Shown here: in pieces, positions 43,721-52,973 of the stretch | Layout: each line of letters opens with the position of its first letter | Numbering within the stretch: the first letter of the stretch is position 1 | Assembly: GCA_000783305.1 (NCBI GenBank) | Contig: JROE01000002.1 | Span: forward strand, 558,001 to 622,000 | Direction of reading: 5' to 3' | DNA length: 64,000 nucleotides | Origin: Sphingobacteriaceae bacterium DW12 | GTDB taxonomy: Bacteria > Bacteroidota > Bacteroidia > Sphingobacteriales > Sphingobacteriaceae | Notes under the pieces: generated by a model | Told to the model about the DNA's origin: nothing | Seen by the model: the letters and a program-made list of their open reading frames with translations, nothing else | Databases searched by the model: none | Position numbers and translations under genes: made by a program

Positions 43721-44575
43721 TTATTGTAAAAATAATACATCTAAGAGGTAAAATGTAGCAAATATGACCGAAGCAACGCCATTTGTGGTCATAAAAGTTC
43801 GTCCTACTCTACTTAAATCAGTAGGGCTTACAATGCGATGCTGAAAGATAAGCAGTGCTGCATAAAATGCCAGACCAGCGTAGTAAAACCAGCTGACGTT
43901 CATGTATAAAACAGGCAACAGCACAAATACAAAAGATAGGACATGCAACACTTCGGATATTCGAAGGGCACCTCTTGTTCCAAAACGTACAGGAATGGAC
44001 TTTAATTGATTCGCTCTATCGAATGCTTCATCTTGCAACGCATAGATGATATCAAATCCGCCAGCCCAAGTCATCACGGCAATGCCGTAAAAGACAGGAA
44101 CTATATGGAATTGCCCGGTAACAACAAGGTATGCGCCTATAGGAGCTAATCCCAATCCGGCCCCGAGCACCAGATGACACAATGGCGTTACTCTTTTTGT
44201 ATAACTATAAAATAAAACAACAAAAAGCGCAATTGGAGACAAATAGAAACATAAAGAATTGATGAAAAATGTAGCTCCAACAAAAATTAGGCTATTCACA
44301 ATGGTGAATATCAATGCCTGATTGGCAGTAATTCGCCCTGCAGGGATATCACGTGTAACCGTTCTAGGGTTCTCGGCGTCGATGTACCGATCAAGATATC
44401 TATTAAAAGCCATAGCAGCATTCCTTGCAGTCACCATACAGACCAACATCAAGATTAATTTGATCCATTCAAATGAATGTGTGGTTGTCTTGACGGCTAA
44501 GAAAAAACCAATCAACGCAAAAGGAAGAGCAAATACACTATGTGCAAATAAGACTAATGAAAAATACTTTTTCAT
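43721..44575 (-). CDS. ubiA: UbiA-family prenyltransferase
   Basis: 284 aa with about 8-9 membrane helices. Two aspartate-rich motifs of the UbiA superfamily: NRYLDRYIDAENPRT (NxxxDxxxD type, about 58-72) and DIIYALQDEAFDR (about 175-187). The family attaches a polyprenyl chain to an aromatic acid in the membrane. Similarity is to the 4-hydroxybenzoate-type branch; in menaquinone-only bacteria such a protein may act in the futalosine route (MqnP), and I cannot separate these options. Downstream of engB by 7 bp. Confidence 0.88.
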   Translation of the reverse strand: MKKYFSLVLFAHSVFALPFALIGFFLAVKTTTHSFEWIKLILMLVCMVTARNAAMAFNRYLDRYIDAENPRTVTRDIPAGRITANQALIFTIVNSLIFVGATFFINSLCFYLSPIALFVVLFYSYTKRVTPLCHLVLGAGLGLAPIGAYLVVTGQFHIVPVFYGIAVMTWAGGFDIIYALQDEAFDRANQLKSIPVRFGTRGALRISEVLHVLSFVFVLLPVLYMNVSWFYYAGLAFYAALLIFQHRIVSPTDLSRVGRTFMTTNGVASVIFATFYLLDVLFLQ

Positions 44576-44582
44576 ATAAGGA

Positions 44583-45206
44583 TTAAGGCAAGGTATCGAT
44601 TTCAGGAATCACAAATCTACCGTTGATATCATCTATTACGGCAAGAATATCCTCGCATCCTGTCTTGTACTCAGCAGATGTCAAAAAATGAGGAGGCACC
44701 TCTTCAAACCATTCCAAGAGCGCCTTTCTGAATTTAGCTATATTGACATCTGACTTGACTGCGGACTGCTTATCTGATTTTGTAAAAACCAACATAAAAG
44801 GAATACCACACTCACCTAGCCAACAACAAAATTCTAGATCTATTTTCTGTGGTTCCAATCGGCTATCGACCAACACAAATACACATTGAAGATTCTCCCG
44901 ACGGGTTAAATATCTGCGGATAAATTTCTCCCACTCTGACCGATTACTTTTAGAGGTTTTGGCAAAACCATATCCCGGCAAATCCACCAAATACCAATCG
45001 TCATTGATAATAAAGTGGTTGATTAGCTGTGTTTTTCCTGGCTTTTGAGACGTCTTAGCGAGTCCCTTTTTATTTACCATGGCGTTTATCAAAGAGGATT
45101 TACCGACATTCGAACGTCCAATGAAAGCATATTCAGGGATCTTAGGCTCTGGAAGTTTGTCTACTCTTGTATTACTACAAATGAATTCAGCTTTTTTTAC
45201 TTGCAT
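44583..45206 (-). CDS. engB: Ribosome biogenesis GTPase EngB/YsxC/YihA
   Basis: 207 aa. G1 IGRSNVGKSSLINAM (about 30-44), the conserved KPGKT G2 region, G3 DLPGYGFAKTSK, G4 FTKSDKQS and the G5-like LTSAEYKTG. It acts in late assembly of the large ribosomal subunit. The -7 promoter element lies 4 nt before the ATG, so a leaderless mRNA is possible. First gene of a two-gene operon with ubiA. Confidence 0.95.
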   Translation of the reverse strand: MQVKKAEFICSNTRVDKLPEPKIPEYAFIGRSNVGKSSLINAMVNKKGLAKTSQKPGKTQLINHFIINDDWYLVDLPGYGFAKTSKSNRSEWEKFIRRYLTRRENLQCVFVLVDSRLEPQKIDLEFCCWLGECGIPFMLVFTKSDKQSAVKSDVNIAKFRKALLEWFEEVPPHFLTSAEYKTGCEDILAVIDDINGRFVIPEIDTLP

Positions 45207-45210
45207 AACG

Positions 45211-45218
45211 CAAAGGTA
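45211..45218 (-). promoter_or_regulatory. TAnnTTTG -7 element directly before engB
   Basis: Reads TACCTTTG on the minus strand and ends 4 nt before the engB ATG, the same distance as at the thioesterase gene (12472-12479). Confidence 0.4.
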
Positions 45219-45325
45219 TGATTAATTGCTTGGAAAATTAAACACCGCTAATTATCAAAAATCTCCTAAACATTTTTAGTTTGTGAGATTAATTAGCTTA
45301 ATTTAGCAGACATAAATAAATTAAC

Positions 45326-46255
45326 ATGCTTGACATTCAAAACATAGTCAAACAATATGCTGATCACAAAGCCTTAGATAACGTATCCTTATTTATCCCC
45401 GCTGGTAAGATATTTGGTCTCTTGGGGCCAAATGGAGCTGGCAAAACATCCCTTATCCGAATCATAAATCAAATCACTGCTCCTGACCAAGGGCAGATTC
45501 TATTTAATGGCGAAATCCTCAATCCCAACCATATTGGACAAATTGGGTATCTACCGGAAGAGAGAGGGCTTTACAAAAAAATGAAGATTGGAGACCAAAT
45601 GCTCTATCTCGCTCAATTGAAGGGCTTAACAAGGCAAGAAGCGTTGGAACAAATTAAATATTGGTTTGAAAAGTTACATATTGAATCTTGGTGGGACAAA
45701 AAAGTGGAGGATTTAAGTAAGGGAATGCAACAAAAGGTGCAATTTGTAGCTACTGTAGTACATCGACCAACGCTCATCATCCTGGATGAACCATTTTCAG
45801 GATTTGATCCCGTAAATGCGCAGATTATTCAAAATGAAATCTTAGAACTCAATAAAAAGGGGGCAACTATTATCTATTCTACACATCGAATGGAGACAGT
45901 GGAAGAGCTCTGCGATAATATCGCATTGATTAATCGATCAAAAAAAATCGTAGATGGTTCGGTTAAGGAAATTAAAGAAAAATATAGAAATCAGACCTAT
46001 ACTATCCAATATGATACCGCCAATGGCCCATTGGATAATGACCACCTCTACCAGATTGTCAATCATTTGGAGGGGGAAGAACCAGCTATGAAAATGACAA
46101 TCAAACTAAACCAAGGTATCAAATTGAATGACACGCTTTCCTATTTAATACCTCGCATTAATATCCACCAAATCATCGAAAAAATCCCTTCTATGCACGA
46201 CATCTTCATTGAGAAGGTCATGCTTTCCCAACCAATCGCCGTCACACATGAATAA
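45326..46255 (+). CDS. ABC transporter ATP-binding protein (ABC-2 exporter, NatA-like)
   Basis: 309 aa. Walker A GLLGPNGAGKTSLI (about 32-45), the ABC signature as LSKGMQQKVQF, Walker B LIILDEPFSGFDP, and an H-loop ending in YSTHRMETVEELC. A C-terminal extension (about 215-309) resembles DUF4162, common in exporters of this group. Energises the permease encoded next, whose ATG overlaps its stop by 8 nt. Substrate unknown; NatA-type systems export Na+, other relatives drugs or peptides. Confidence 0.93.
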   Translation: MLDIQNIVKQYADHKALDNVSLFIPAGKIFGLLGPNGAGKTSLIRIINQITAPDQGQILFNGEILNPNHIGQIGYLPEERGLYKKMKIGDQMLYLAQLKGLTRQEALEQIKYWFEKLHIESWWDKKVEDLSKGMQQKVQFVATVVHRPTLIILDEPFSGFDPVNAQIIQNEILELNKKGATIIYSTHRMETVEELCDNIALINRSKKIVDGSVKEIKEKYRNQTYTIQYDTANGPLDNDHLYQIVNHLEGEEPAMKMTIKLNQGIKLNDTLSYLIPRINIHQIIEKIPSMHDIFIEKVMLSQPIAVTHE

Positions 46256-47558
46256 AGTCTTACTAATCATTAAACGTGAGTATTTCTCTAGGGTGAAGAA
46301 AAAAAGCTTTTTGCTACTCACCTTCCTGGTTCCCTTGTTCTTTATTGGCATGTATGTTTTGATATTTTATCTAACAAAGAAAAGTTTTGAAGATTCACAT
46401 GCTACAGTGTATATAATCGATCAAGAGCACCATACAGGGGAACTATTAAAGAGCAATAAAAATATCACATTTATTGCTTCTTCAGTATCGCTCGAAGAAC
46501 AGCGAAAAGGCCTAGACGCAGACAAGGACAACACTGGAATCTTAGTGATTCCAAAAGATTTTTATCAGAGCTCTCGTATAGAATACCTGACTGTTGGCAA
46601 GTCGGGGATAGCAACCCAATCGGAGATAGAAAGTCAGCTCAAGCAAATAGTCAGAAATTATGAATACAAAAAAGCAGGAATAAACATCCAGGCACTGGAC
46701 AGCATAAATCCTCAAATCCATCTAATAGCGAAAGAGTTAACCCAAACGGGGAATGACAAAGCAAGTCACACCGAGGTGGCTATGGGTATCGCTATGGCAT
46801 TGTCTATCTTAATCTATATTTCACTCTTTCTTTATGGTGCACAAGTGATGCGTGGCATCATCGAAGAAAAAAGCAACCGAATAGTAGAAGTCATTATATC
46901 CAGTGTAAAGCCATTTCAATTGATGCTCGGAAAAATCATCGGCATTGGCATGGTGGGGCTCACCCAATTTATTCTATGGCTATTGCTCACGGTTTCGTTG
47001 ACTGCCATCGCTACATCTACCATTATGACCAAAGAAGACCTTAGCAGTGCTGTCGGCAATCAACCGAATGTCCAACAGACCTCTGCTTTAAGTCAGTCTG
47101 GTTTTGATTTACAAGATGCAATGCAATCGATTAATTTCACAGAGCTCATTATTTGCTTCTTCATCTTCTTCATAGGTGGCTATCTATTGTATAGCGCCCT
47201 CTTTGCAGCAGCAGGATCTGCTGTAGAAAGTGAGACAGAAGCTTCACAATTTACCATGCCAATCACTATGCCATTATTACTGACCTACATTCTCTCTTTT
47301 GGGGTATTGGTCAACGATCCAAATGGCCCTGTAGCTACTTGGCTAAGTTTCATTCCGCTTACTTCACCGATTGCTATGCTTGTACGTATTCCATTCGGAG
47401 TACCGCTCTGGCATATCATAGTCTCCGCACTATTGCTCATTGGCGGTTTTCTCTTTACTACTTGGGTAGCTGCCCGTATCTATAGAGTGGGTATATTGAT
47501 GTATGGAAAGAAAGCAAGTTTCAAAGAAATGATTAAATGGTTCAACTACAAAAGATAA
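46248..47558 (+). CDS. ABC-2 family permease (NatB-like)
   Basis: 436 aa from the ATG at 46248 (ATGAATAA overlap with the ATPase stop); a TTG at 46209 would start inside the upstream gene and lacks the family N-terminus. The first helix (about 18-40) is followed by a large extracytoplasmic domain, then five C-terminal helices (about 180-420). The segment GIIEEKSNRIVEVIISSVKP-like is diagnostic of the NatB/DUF type ABC-2 exporters. Works with the preceding ATPase. Confidence 0.93.
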   Translation: MNKVLLIIKREYFSRVKKKSFLLLTFLVPLFFIGMYVLIFYLTKKSFEDSHATVYIIDQEHHTGELLKSNKNITFIASSVSLEEQRKGLDADKDNTGILVIPKDFYQSSRIEYLTVGKSGIATQSEIESQLKQIVRNYEYKKAGINIQALDSINPQIHLIAKELTQTGNDKASHTEVAMGIAMALSILIYISLFLYGAQVMRGIIEEKSNRIVEVIISSVKPFQLMLGKIIGIGMVGLTQFILWLLLTVSLTAIATSTIMTKEDLSSAVGNQPNVQQTSALSQSGFDLQDAMQSINFTELIICFFIFFIGGYLLYSALFAAAGSAVESETEASQFTMPITMPLLLTYILSFGVLVNDPNGPVATWLSFIPLTSPIAMLVRIPFGVPLWHIIVSALLLIGGFLFTTWVAARIYRVGILMYGKKASFKEMIKWFNYKR

Positions 47559-47570
47559 AGGGGTATATGG

Positions 47571-47592
47571 GGGGATTGGAATAGTAATCCCC
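47571..47592. terminator. Hairpin between ABC permease and the convergent DUF3943 gene
   Basis: 7-bp stem GGGGATT/AATCCCC (47571-47577 with 47586-47592), 8-nt loop, 12 bp after the permease stop and 6 bp before the convergent stop. Confidence 0.5.
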
Positions 47593-47597
47593 TCACA

Positions 47598-49076
47598 CTA
47601 GAATCGAATATTGTACCCCAGTGAAATCCGAGCAAAAGGATAAGTTTTATCCAAATCTGGATAGTCTTTAAATTCACCCTCCAACCTATAATAGCCCGAA
47701 TTGACATTCAGGGAGAGGTCCTCATAGAAGCGAATCCCAAAATCGGCGGCAAAGGTATGCAGGTAGTAAGTAGAAGCGTTTCCACTTTTCTCCCAAGTAT
47801 ATGAATAGCCACCGTTATACGCAGCCGATATCCTGAATCTTCCGAATAGATTTAACTCTGAGTCAAACTTGACCGAAAACCCTGACCCATAATTATAATT
47901 TCGGCTTTCCCCGTAAAGAAGATGCGGATCGGGAATAGCAGATAGTAAGACAAAACCCGCACCTAGAGATGTTTTCAATAAATTCTTTCGTCCTAAAGCA
48001 AAAGTAGAAAGTACATTGTAATTGACGCTTTGTCCTCCATAGAAAAAAGCTTCATTATAAATAAAATCATAGTTAGCCGTAATAGTCCCGTAATGTTTTC
48101 CAGGCAACTTGATAACAAGAGGTTCGCCATATAAGACACCGTAAGCATTGACAGCGTTAACAAATGAACTATCATCGCTCCCCACTTCTAGGTTGACAAA
48201 AAACTCCTCGAATGGCTTTTTATATTCACTGTCACCTGCTGAGTAAAGAACCCTTAACCTTCCATAAGCAGCATTCTTCCCTTTTTCCAAAAGATTAGAC
48301 ACTTTGGTATCAAATCTTCTAATCCCCATATCTACTTCGGCGGTAATGACAGAAGAATCGGCTAGATTTCGTCTATCGTATTTCGCCCATTTTCCGTCTA
48401 TCAATCTATTCAATCCATTGATGGGATTAATCAAAAAAGCTACGGCTTCATTGACATGTTTATGAAATCCATCTGCAGGTTTTGCTAAAATATTATTGGC
48501 AATTCGGTGCGTCATTTCTCCCAATACAATTCCGCCTGTAGTTGTATTCACCAAGTCGTTAATAGATGGTGCTTGAGTCTCACCCCCCGTTTCCCATATG
48601 TAACTCCCAGCAAATGTAGCAATGGATGATGATAGAAAAGAATATCCGTTACTTCTAAACGAATTGAAGTATAGCTGTCCATGATAAGGATGGGCTATCT
48701 GATTAGTCATAAACTCATTGTCGTCCCATTTCCAAGCTTTTATACGCTGATGATCCAAAAAATTCTGAAAGTTGATATGGGAGTAAGGGTCTTTACGGAT
48801 GAAGTAGTTGAACGATGCCGGAAAGGCTTGCGTAGCGGTCCATTCGGCAGCAGCTCTCCAAAAATTTTTCTTGCTCTCGTAAATGGTATCGACGTAGTTG
48901 GGAAGTAACAAACTGTCTCGTATGGCTTTTTTTTGCTTCAGCTCGCGCCACGTGCTATCTCCCAATTGCGTAGCTAGAGGAAATTCCTGGGCAACAACAA
49001 GTTGCTGATACAGGAGAACAACAAGTATCGCCGTGAAACAGCTGTAAAACACTCGTCTGTAACTGTATACCTGCAT
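47598..49076 (-). CDS. DUF3943 outer-membrane protein
   Basis: 492 aa, Sec leader (to about residue 29). The DUF3943 block spans about 85-210 and includes NEFMTNQIAHPYHGQLYF, the NSFRSNGYSF strand and SINDLVNTTTGGIVLGEMTHR. The C-terminal half alternates as beta-strands and ends in SLGYNIRF, a typical terminal aromatic residue of outer-membrane barrels. Function unknown. Monocistronic; a -7 element lies 19 nt before the start. Confidence 0.85.
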   Translation of the reverse strand: MQVYSYRRVFYSCFTAILVVLLYQQLVVAQEFPLATQLGDSTWRELKQKKAIRDSLLLPNYVDTIYESKKNFWRAAAEWTATQAFPASFNYFIRKDPYSHINFQNFLDHQRIKAWKWDDNEFMTNQIAHPYHGQLYFNSFRSNGYSFLSSSIATFAGSYIWETGGETQAPSINDLVNTTTGGIVLGEMTHRIANNILAKPADGFHKHVNEAVAFLINPINGLNRLIDGKWAKYDRRNLADSSVITAEVDMGIRRFDTKVSNLLEKGKNAAYGRLRVLYSAGDSEYKKPFEEFFVNLEVGSDDSSFVNAVNAYGVLYGEPLVIKLPGKHYGTITANYDFIYNEAFFYGGQSVNYNVLSTFALGRKNLLKTSLGAGFVLLSAIPDPHLLYGESRNYNYGSGFSVKFDSELNLFGRFRISAAYNGGYSYTWEKSGNASTYYLHTFAADFGIRFYEDLSLNVNSGYYRLEGEFKDYPDLDKTYPFARISLGYNIRF

Positions 49077-49095
49077 AACCTTGTTGCTAACAATA

Positions 49096-49103
49096 CAAAT
49101 TTA
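49096..49103 (-). promoter_or_regulatory. TAnnTTTG -7 element for the DUF3943 gene
   Basis: Reads TAAATTTG on the minus strand, 19 nt before the ATG at 49076. Confidence 0.4.
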
Positions 49104-49161
49104 AAAATAAATCCAACTTTGAAGTGATTTGGCCAAAAACAGCTCCATGGAAATTATCGGA

Positions 49162-49197
49162 CAAAAAAAGCCCCGGTTTTAAACCAGGGCCTTTTTT
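49162..49197. terminator. Hairpin after the TPR gene, A-tract and T-tract flanked
   Basis: GCCCcGGTTT/AAACCaGGGC stem (49170-49179 with 49181-49190, one mismatch), preceded by a run of A and followed by a run of T, so it can work on either strand. It lies 27 bp beyond the TPR gene stop. Confidence 0.7.
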
Positions 49198-49216
49198 CTG
49201 TGCATAAGTACTAGAC

Positions 49217-49891
49217 TTATTTCAAATTATCTCTGTAGACAGTGGCCTTTTTAACTTCTTTCTGAATATCTTTTCTCGATGAATCAAAAGACAATAATTT
49301 TTCGTAGTCTGCAATAGCTTTGTTGTAAGCATCTGTGGCTGCTGCTTTATTATAATTTGCAGCTCCTGTTGTACCTACCAAAATACCTAAGTCACGATAA
49401 GCAATAGCTCTATTTTGGTACAATTTAGAATCACTAGAATTAAGCGCAATGGCTTTCGAATAATCTTCTGTAGCCGTTTTTAAAAGTTGTTCTCGGTTGG
49501 CATTTGACAATTTTGAGTCCACTTGCACAGCCAAGTTATTAGTCGCTTTCGCTTTATAATAATATGCGGTGCCATTTTTAGCATCCAATGCCACTACTTT
49601 ACCAAATGTATCTGCTGCTTTTTTGAAATCCCCATTGTGAAACTGAGAATATCCTAACATATAAAGGACATTAGGATCACTTCCCTCTTTAGGAAGAGCT
49701 TTTTCCAAATGTGTCGCCGCTCCTTTAAAGTCACCATCCAAAAGCGCCTTTTGTCCTAATCTTACATTAGGATTACTATGTTCCGTTTCCTTCTGCTGAG
49801 CATTAGCGCTAAAAGCAAAAAAAGCCATTGCCAAAGTCGCTAATCCTAATTTGGCATTTTTCAAAGTGATGTTTAAGAAATTAAGTCTCAT
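49217..49891 (-). CDS. Tetratricopeptide-repeat protein, exported
   Basis: 224 aa with a Sec leader (cleavage near ANAQQ, about 31-33). Four or five TPR units from about 45 to 215; recognisable units are LGQKALLDGDFKGAATHLEKAL, YMLGYSQFHNGDFKKAADTF and YQNRAIAYRDLG, with the A/G-x-Y/F spacing. Acts as a protein-binding scaffold in the periplasm; the partner is unknown. Between the DUF3943 and lon genes. Confidence 0.85.
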   Translation of the reverse strand: MRLNFLNITLKNAKLGLATLAMAFFAFSANAQQKETEHSNPNVRLGQKALLDGDFKGAATHLEKALPKEGSDPNVLYMLGYSQFHNGDFKKAADTFGKVVALDAKNGTAYYYKAKATNNLAVQVDSKLSNANREQLLKTATEDYSKAIALNSSDSKLYQNRAIAYRDLGILVGTTGAANYNKAAATDAYNKAIADYEKLLSFDSSRKDIQKEVKKATVYRDNLK

Positions 49892-50354
49892 ATGTGTATT
49901 AAATTATCTATAAACCTTGTATGGAACATCCTTACCATCATTTGCGAATACAAAACTGCATATATGGGACATTTCATATTTAATATTATTTTAAAAAAAA
50001 CATAGGGTGCATACTATAGAAACAACCCATCCCTGTAATAGAGTAAAAATGATTCAAATAGTTTAAAGCTGCAATCAGAAGTTATGCACATTTCCACATT
50101 TTACATCCGCAGTCCTAACCTATATAACTTCCATTCACGCTATCTTAGTATATTTACTTCAATTCTCCTACTGATACTATGACATAAACATATCAATAGA
50201 CTGCCTTTTTTTCAGTCCGTCGGTTATAATATAGCACAAATGGTACCAATTTTAATCTTGGCACCACGCTTGCACATTAGAATTAGAAGATTTTTTCTAG
50301 TTTTAAAACGAACACACCTGACAGCCTGTCTGTTTAGACCCTTAACAATATCAT
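49892..50354. other. 463-bp intergenic region upstream of lon
   Basis: No supported frame. One imperfect hairpin (GGTACCAA with TTGGCACC, about 50241-50264) and a short GACA/TGTC pair near 50320. No TAnnTTTG element or heat-shock operator is obvious, although lon is usually stress-inducible. Confidence 0.4.
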
Positions 50355-52808
50355 ATGAGCAAATTCGAACCCTTTGATTTTAATCAAGCGATTCCTATCA
50401 TAAATGAAGATACCGAGTTTTTCCCATTATTATCCCAACAAGATGAGGATGAGATGAGTAATGCCGACATTCCTGAAATATTGGCCGTTCTTCCCCTTCG
50501 CAACACGGTCCTATTCCCTGGTGTTGTAATCCCTATTACGGTAGGCCGAGACAAGTCCATCAAATTAGTTAAAGATGCTTATAAAGGTGACAAAACGATT
50601 GGTGTTGTGTCGCAGAAAGACATGACCATCGAAGACCCTAGTTTTGAACACCTTAACAAGGTCGGCACAGTGGCCAATATCATAAAAGTACTACAAATGC
50701 CTGACGGTAATACCACTGTAATTATACAAGGCAAACAACGCTTTCGTTTAAACGAGGTGGTGCAGTCGGATCCCTACTTAAAGGCAAAAGTTGAGCGCTT
50801 TAAAGAAGAAAAACCAAAGGTAAACAAGGAGTTCAAAGCCTTGATATCTTCTATCAAAGAACTGGCCCTGCAAATCATTCAGCTATCTCCGAATTTGCCA
50901 AGCGAAGCTGGAATTGCCATCAAGAATATTGAAAGCCCTACATTTTTAGTCAATTTCATTGCTTCGAACATGAGTCTTGAAATGGAATCTAAGCAGGAAC
51001 TTCTGGAAATGAAGGATTTTGACAAACGAGCCAAACAACTATTGGAATATTTGACTACAGAAATCCAACTATTAGAGCTTAAAAATCAAATCCAAAATAA
51101 AGTACGTGTAGATCTCGATAAACAACAGCGTGATTATTTTTTAAATCAACAACTAAAAACAATCCAAGAGGAACTTGGAGGGAGCACCCCTGACCTAGAA
51201 CTCGAAGAATTAAAGAAAAGAGCCCGAATCAAGAAATGGAGAGATGATGTTGCCAAACACTTCAACAAAGAAATTGAAAAGCTAGCACGCATCAACCCGG
51301 CAGCAGCTGACTATTCCGTACAATTGAACTATTTGGAATTGCTCTTAGACCTTCCATGGGGCGAACATACGAGGGACAACTTTGACTTGGCACGTGCGCA
51401 ACGTGTATTGGACAAAGACCACTATGGATTAGAAAAAGTAAAACAACGTATCGTAGAATATCTAGCCGTCTTGAAGCTAAAAAACGATATGAAAGCCCCT
51501 ATTCTTTGTCTAGTAGGGCCTCCAGGTGTTGGTAAAACTTCCCTTGGAAAGTCAATTGCCAAAGCTCTAGGACGCAAATATACCCGCATGGCTCTAGGAG
51601 GTGTACGTGATGAAGCTGAAATCAGAGGTCATCGCAAAACATATATTGGAGCCATGCCTGGTCGCATCATCCAATCTCTTAAAAAAGCTGGAACCTCTAA
51701 TCCTGTATTTGTCCTTGATGAAATCGACAAAATAGGGGCTGACTTCAAGGGCGACCCATCGTCTGCACTTCTAGAGGTGCTCGACCCCGAGCAAAATACA
51801 GCATTCTACGATCACTATGTAGAAATGGACTTTGATCTATCTAAAGTGATGTTCATCGCCACTGCTAACTCATTAAGCGGCGTGCAACCTGCCTTATTGG
51901 ACCGTATGGAGATAATAGAGGTAAATGGATATACAATAGAAGAAAAAATTGAAATCGCGAAAAAACACCTACTTCCTAAGCAGCGGGAAATGCATGGCCT
52001 CCAGACAAAAGATGTCACTATCCGCCCAAAAGTTATCGAGAAAATAATAGAGGACTATACCCGAGAATCTGGAGTTCGAGGTTTAGAGAAGAAAATAGGA
52101 TCAGTAGTAAGAGGCATCGCAACGCGTATCGTAATGGAAAAAGCATATAATCCTAGTGTTTCTGAAAATGATGTGGAAGACATATTGGGGGCTCCAATCT
52201 TTGATAAAGATATGTATGAGAATAACGAGGTTGCAGGAGTGGTAACAGGATTAGCATGGACCTCGGTCGGTGGTGACATTCTATTCATAGAATCTAGTAT
52301 AAGCCCAGGAAAAGGCAAATTGAACCTAACGGGTAATTTAGGCGAGGTTATGAAGGAATCTGCCAGTATAGCTATGGCTTATTTACGCTCACATGCCGAA
52401 GATTTTGGAATCAATTATAAAGTATTTGACCAATGGGATGTCAACATACACGTGCCAGCGGGAGCGACACCAAAAGATGGCCCCTCCGCGGGTATTACTA
52501 TGCTGACAGCCTTAACCTCATTATTTACGCAGCGACAGGTGAAGGCAAAGTTGGCGATGACTGGTGAAATTACTCTCCGCGGAAAAGTACTTCCTGTAGG
52601 CGGTATCAAAGAGAAGATACTGGCAGCCAAGCGCGCCAATATAAAAGAAATCATACTTTGCAAGTCTAATCAAAAGGATATTTTAGAAATAAAAGAAGAT
52701 TATGTCAAAGATCTCAATTTCCACTATGTGACCGAAATGTCGGAAGTCATCAAGCTTGCCCTTTTAGATAAGAAAGTCAAGAATGCCAAACAACTAGACA
52801 TAGGATAA
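50355..52808 (+). CDS. lon: ATP-dependent protease Lon
   Basis: 817 aa. Degrades misfolded and regulatory proteins in the cytosol. N-terminal LON substrate domain (about 40-240, [16 protein letters not shown]), a coiled-coil neck, AAA+ with Walker [10 protein letters not shown] (388-396) and Walker [11 protein letters not shown], and a C-terminal Ser-Lys protease domain with catalytic Ser711 (KDGPSAG, 707-713) and Lys about 754 (GGIKEKI). Monocistronic, with a strong hairpin after it. Confidence 0.97.
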   Translation: MSKFEPFDFNQAIPIINEDTEFFPLLSQQDEDEMSNADIPEILAVLPLRNTVLFPGVVIPITVGRDKSIKLVKDAYKGDKTIGVVSQKDMTIEDPSFEHLNKVGTVANIIKVLQMPDGNTTVIIQGKQRFRLNEVVQSDPYLKAKVERFKEEKPKVNKEFKALISSIKELALQIIQLSPNLPSEAGIAIKNIESPTFLVNFIASNMSLEMESKQELLEMKDFDKRAKQLLEYLTTEIQLLELKNQIQNKVRVDLDKQQRDYFLNQQLKTIQEELGGSTPDLELEELKKRARIKKWRDDVAKHFNKEIEKLARINPAAADYSVQLNYLELLLDLPWGEHTRDNFDLARAQRVLDKDHYGLEKVKQRIVEYLAVLKLKNDMKAPILCLVGPPGVGKTSLGKSIAKALGRKYTRMALGGVRDEAEIRGHRKTYIGAMPGRIIQSLKKAGTSNPVFVLDEIDKIGADFKGDPSSALLEVLDPEQNTAFYDHYVEMDFDLSKVMFIATANSLSGVQPALLDRMEIIEVNGYTIEEKIEIAKKHLLPKQREMHGLQTKDVTIRPKVIEKIIEDYTRESGVRGLEKKIGSVVRGIATRIVMEKAYNPSVSENDVEDILGAPIFDKDMYENNEVAGVVTGLAWTSVGGDILFIESSISPGKGKLNLTGNLGEVMKESASIAMAYLRSHAEDFGINYKVFDQWDVNIHVPAGATPKDGPSAGITMLTALTSLFTQRQVKAKLAMTGEITLRGKVLPVGGIKEKILAAKRANIKEIILCKSNQKDILEIKEDYVKDLNFHYVTEMSEVIKLALLDKKVKNAKQLDIG

Positions 52809-52847
52809 ACACTCATAGAAAGATTATAGGTAGATATTTTATAAAAA

Positions 52848-52879
52848 GGAACCCCTGAAGCGGGCGCATCAGGGGTTCC
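52848..52879 (+). terminator. Terminator hairpin after lon
   Basis: 11-bp perfect stem (52848-52858 with 52869-52879), GC-rich loop. About 40 bp after the lon stop. Confidence 0.75.
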
Positions 52880-52973
52880 AAACCAATTATTAACCTAAAT
52901 TATGAAATGTTTATGCATTTCGATATAATAAACGAAAATCGTGAAGGTTTATTGTCCATATATTTACTCTTTT

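Noticed and set aside
46209..46247. TTG at 46209 as start of the ABC permease
   Set aside because: Lies inside the ATPase gene; the ATG overlapping its stop codon gives a normal permease N-terminus.
50241..50264. Imperfect hairpin upstream of lon as a riboswitch or operator
   Set aside because: Short, with a mismatch, and unlike any known regulatory RNA or heat-shock element.
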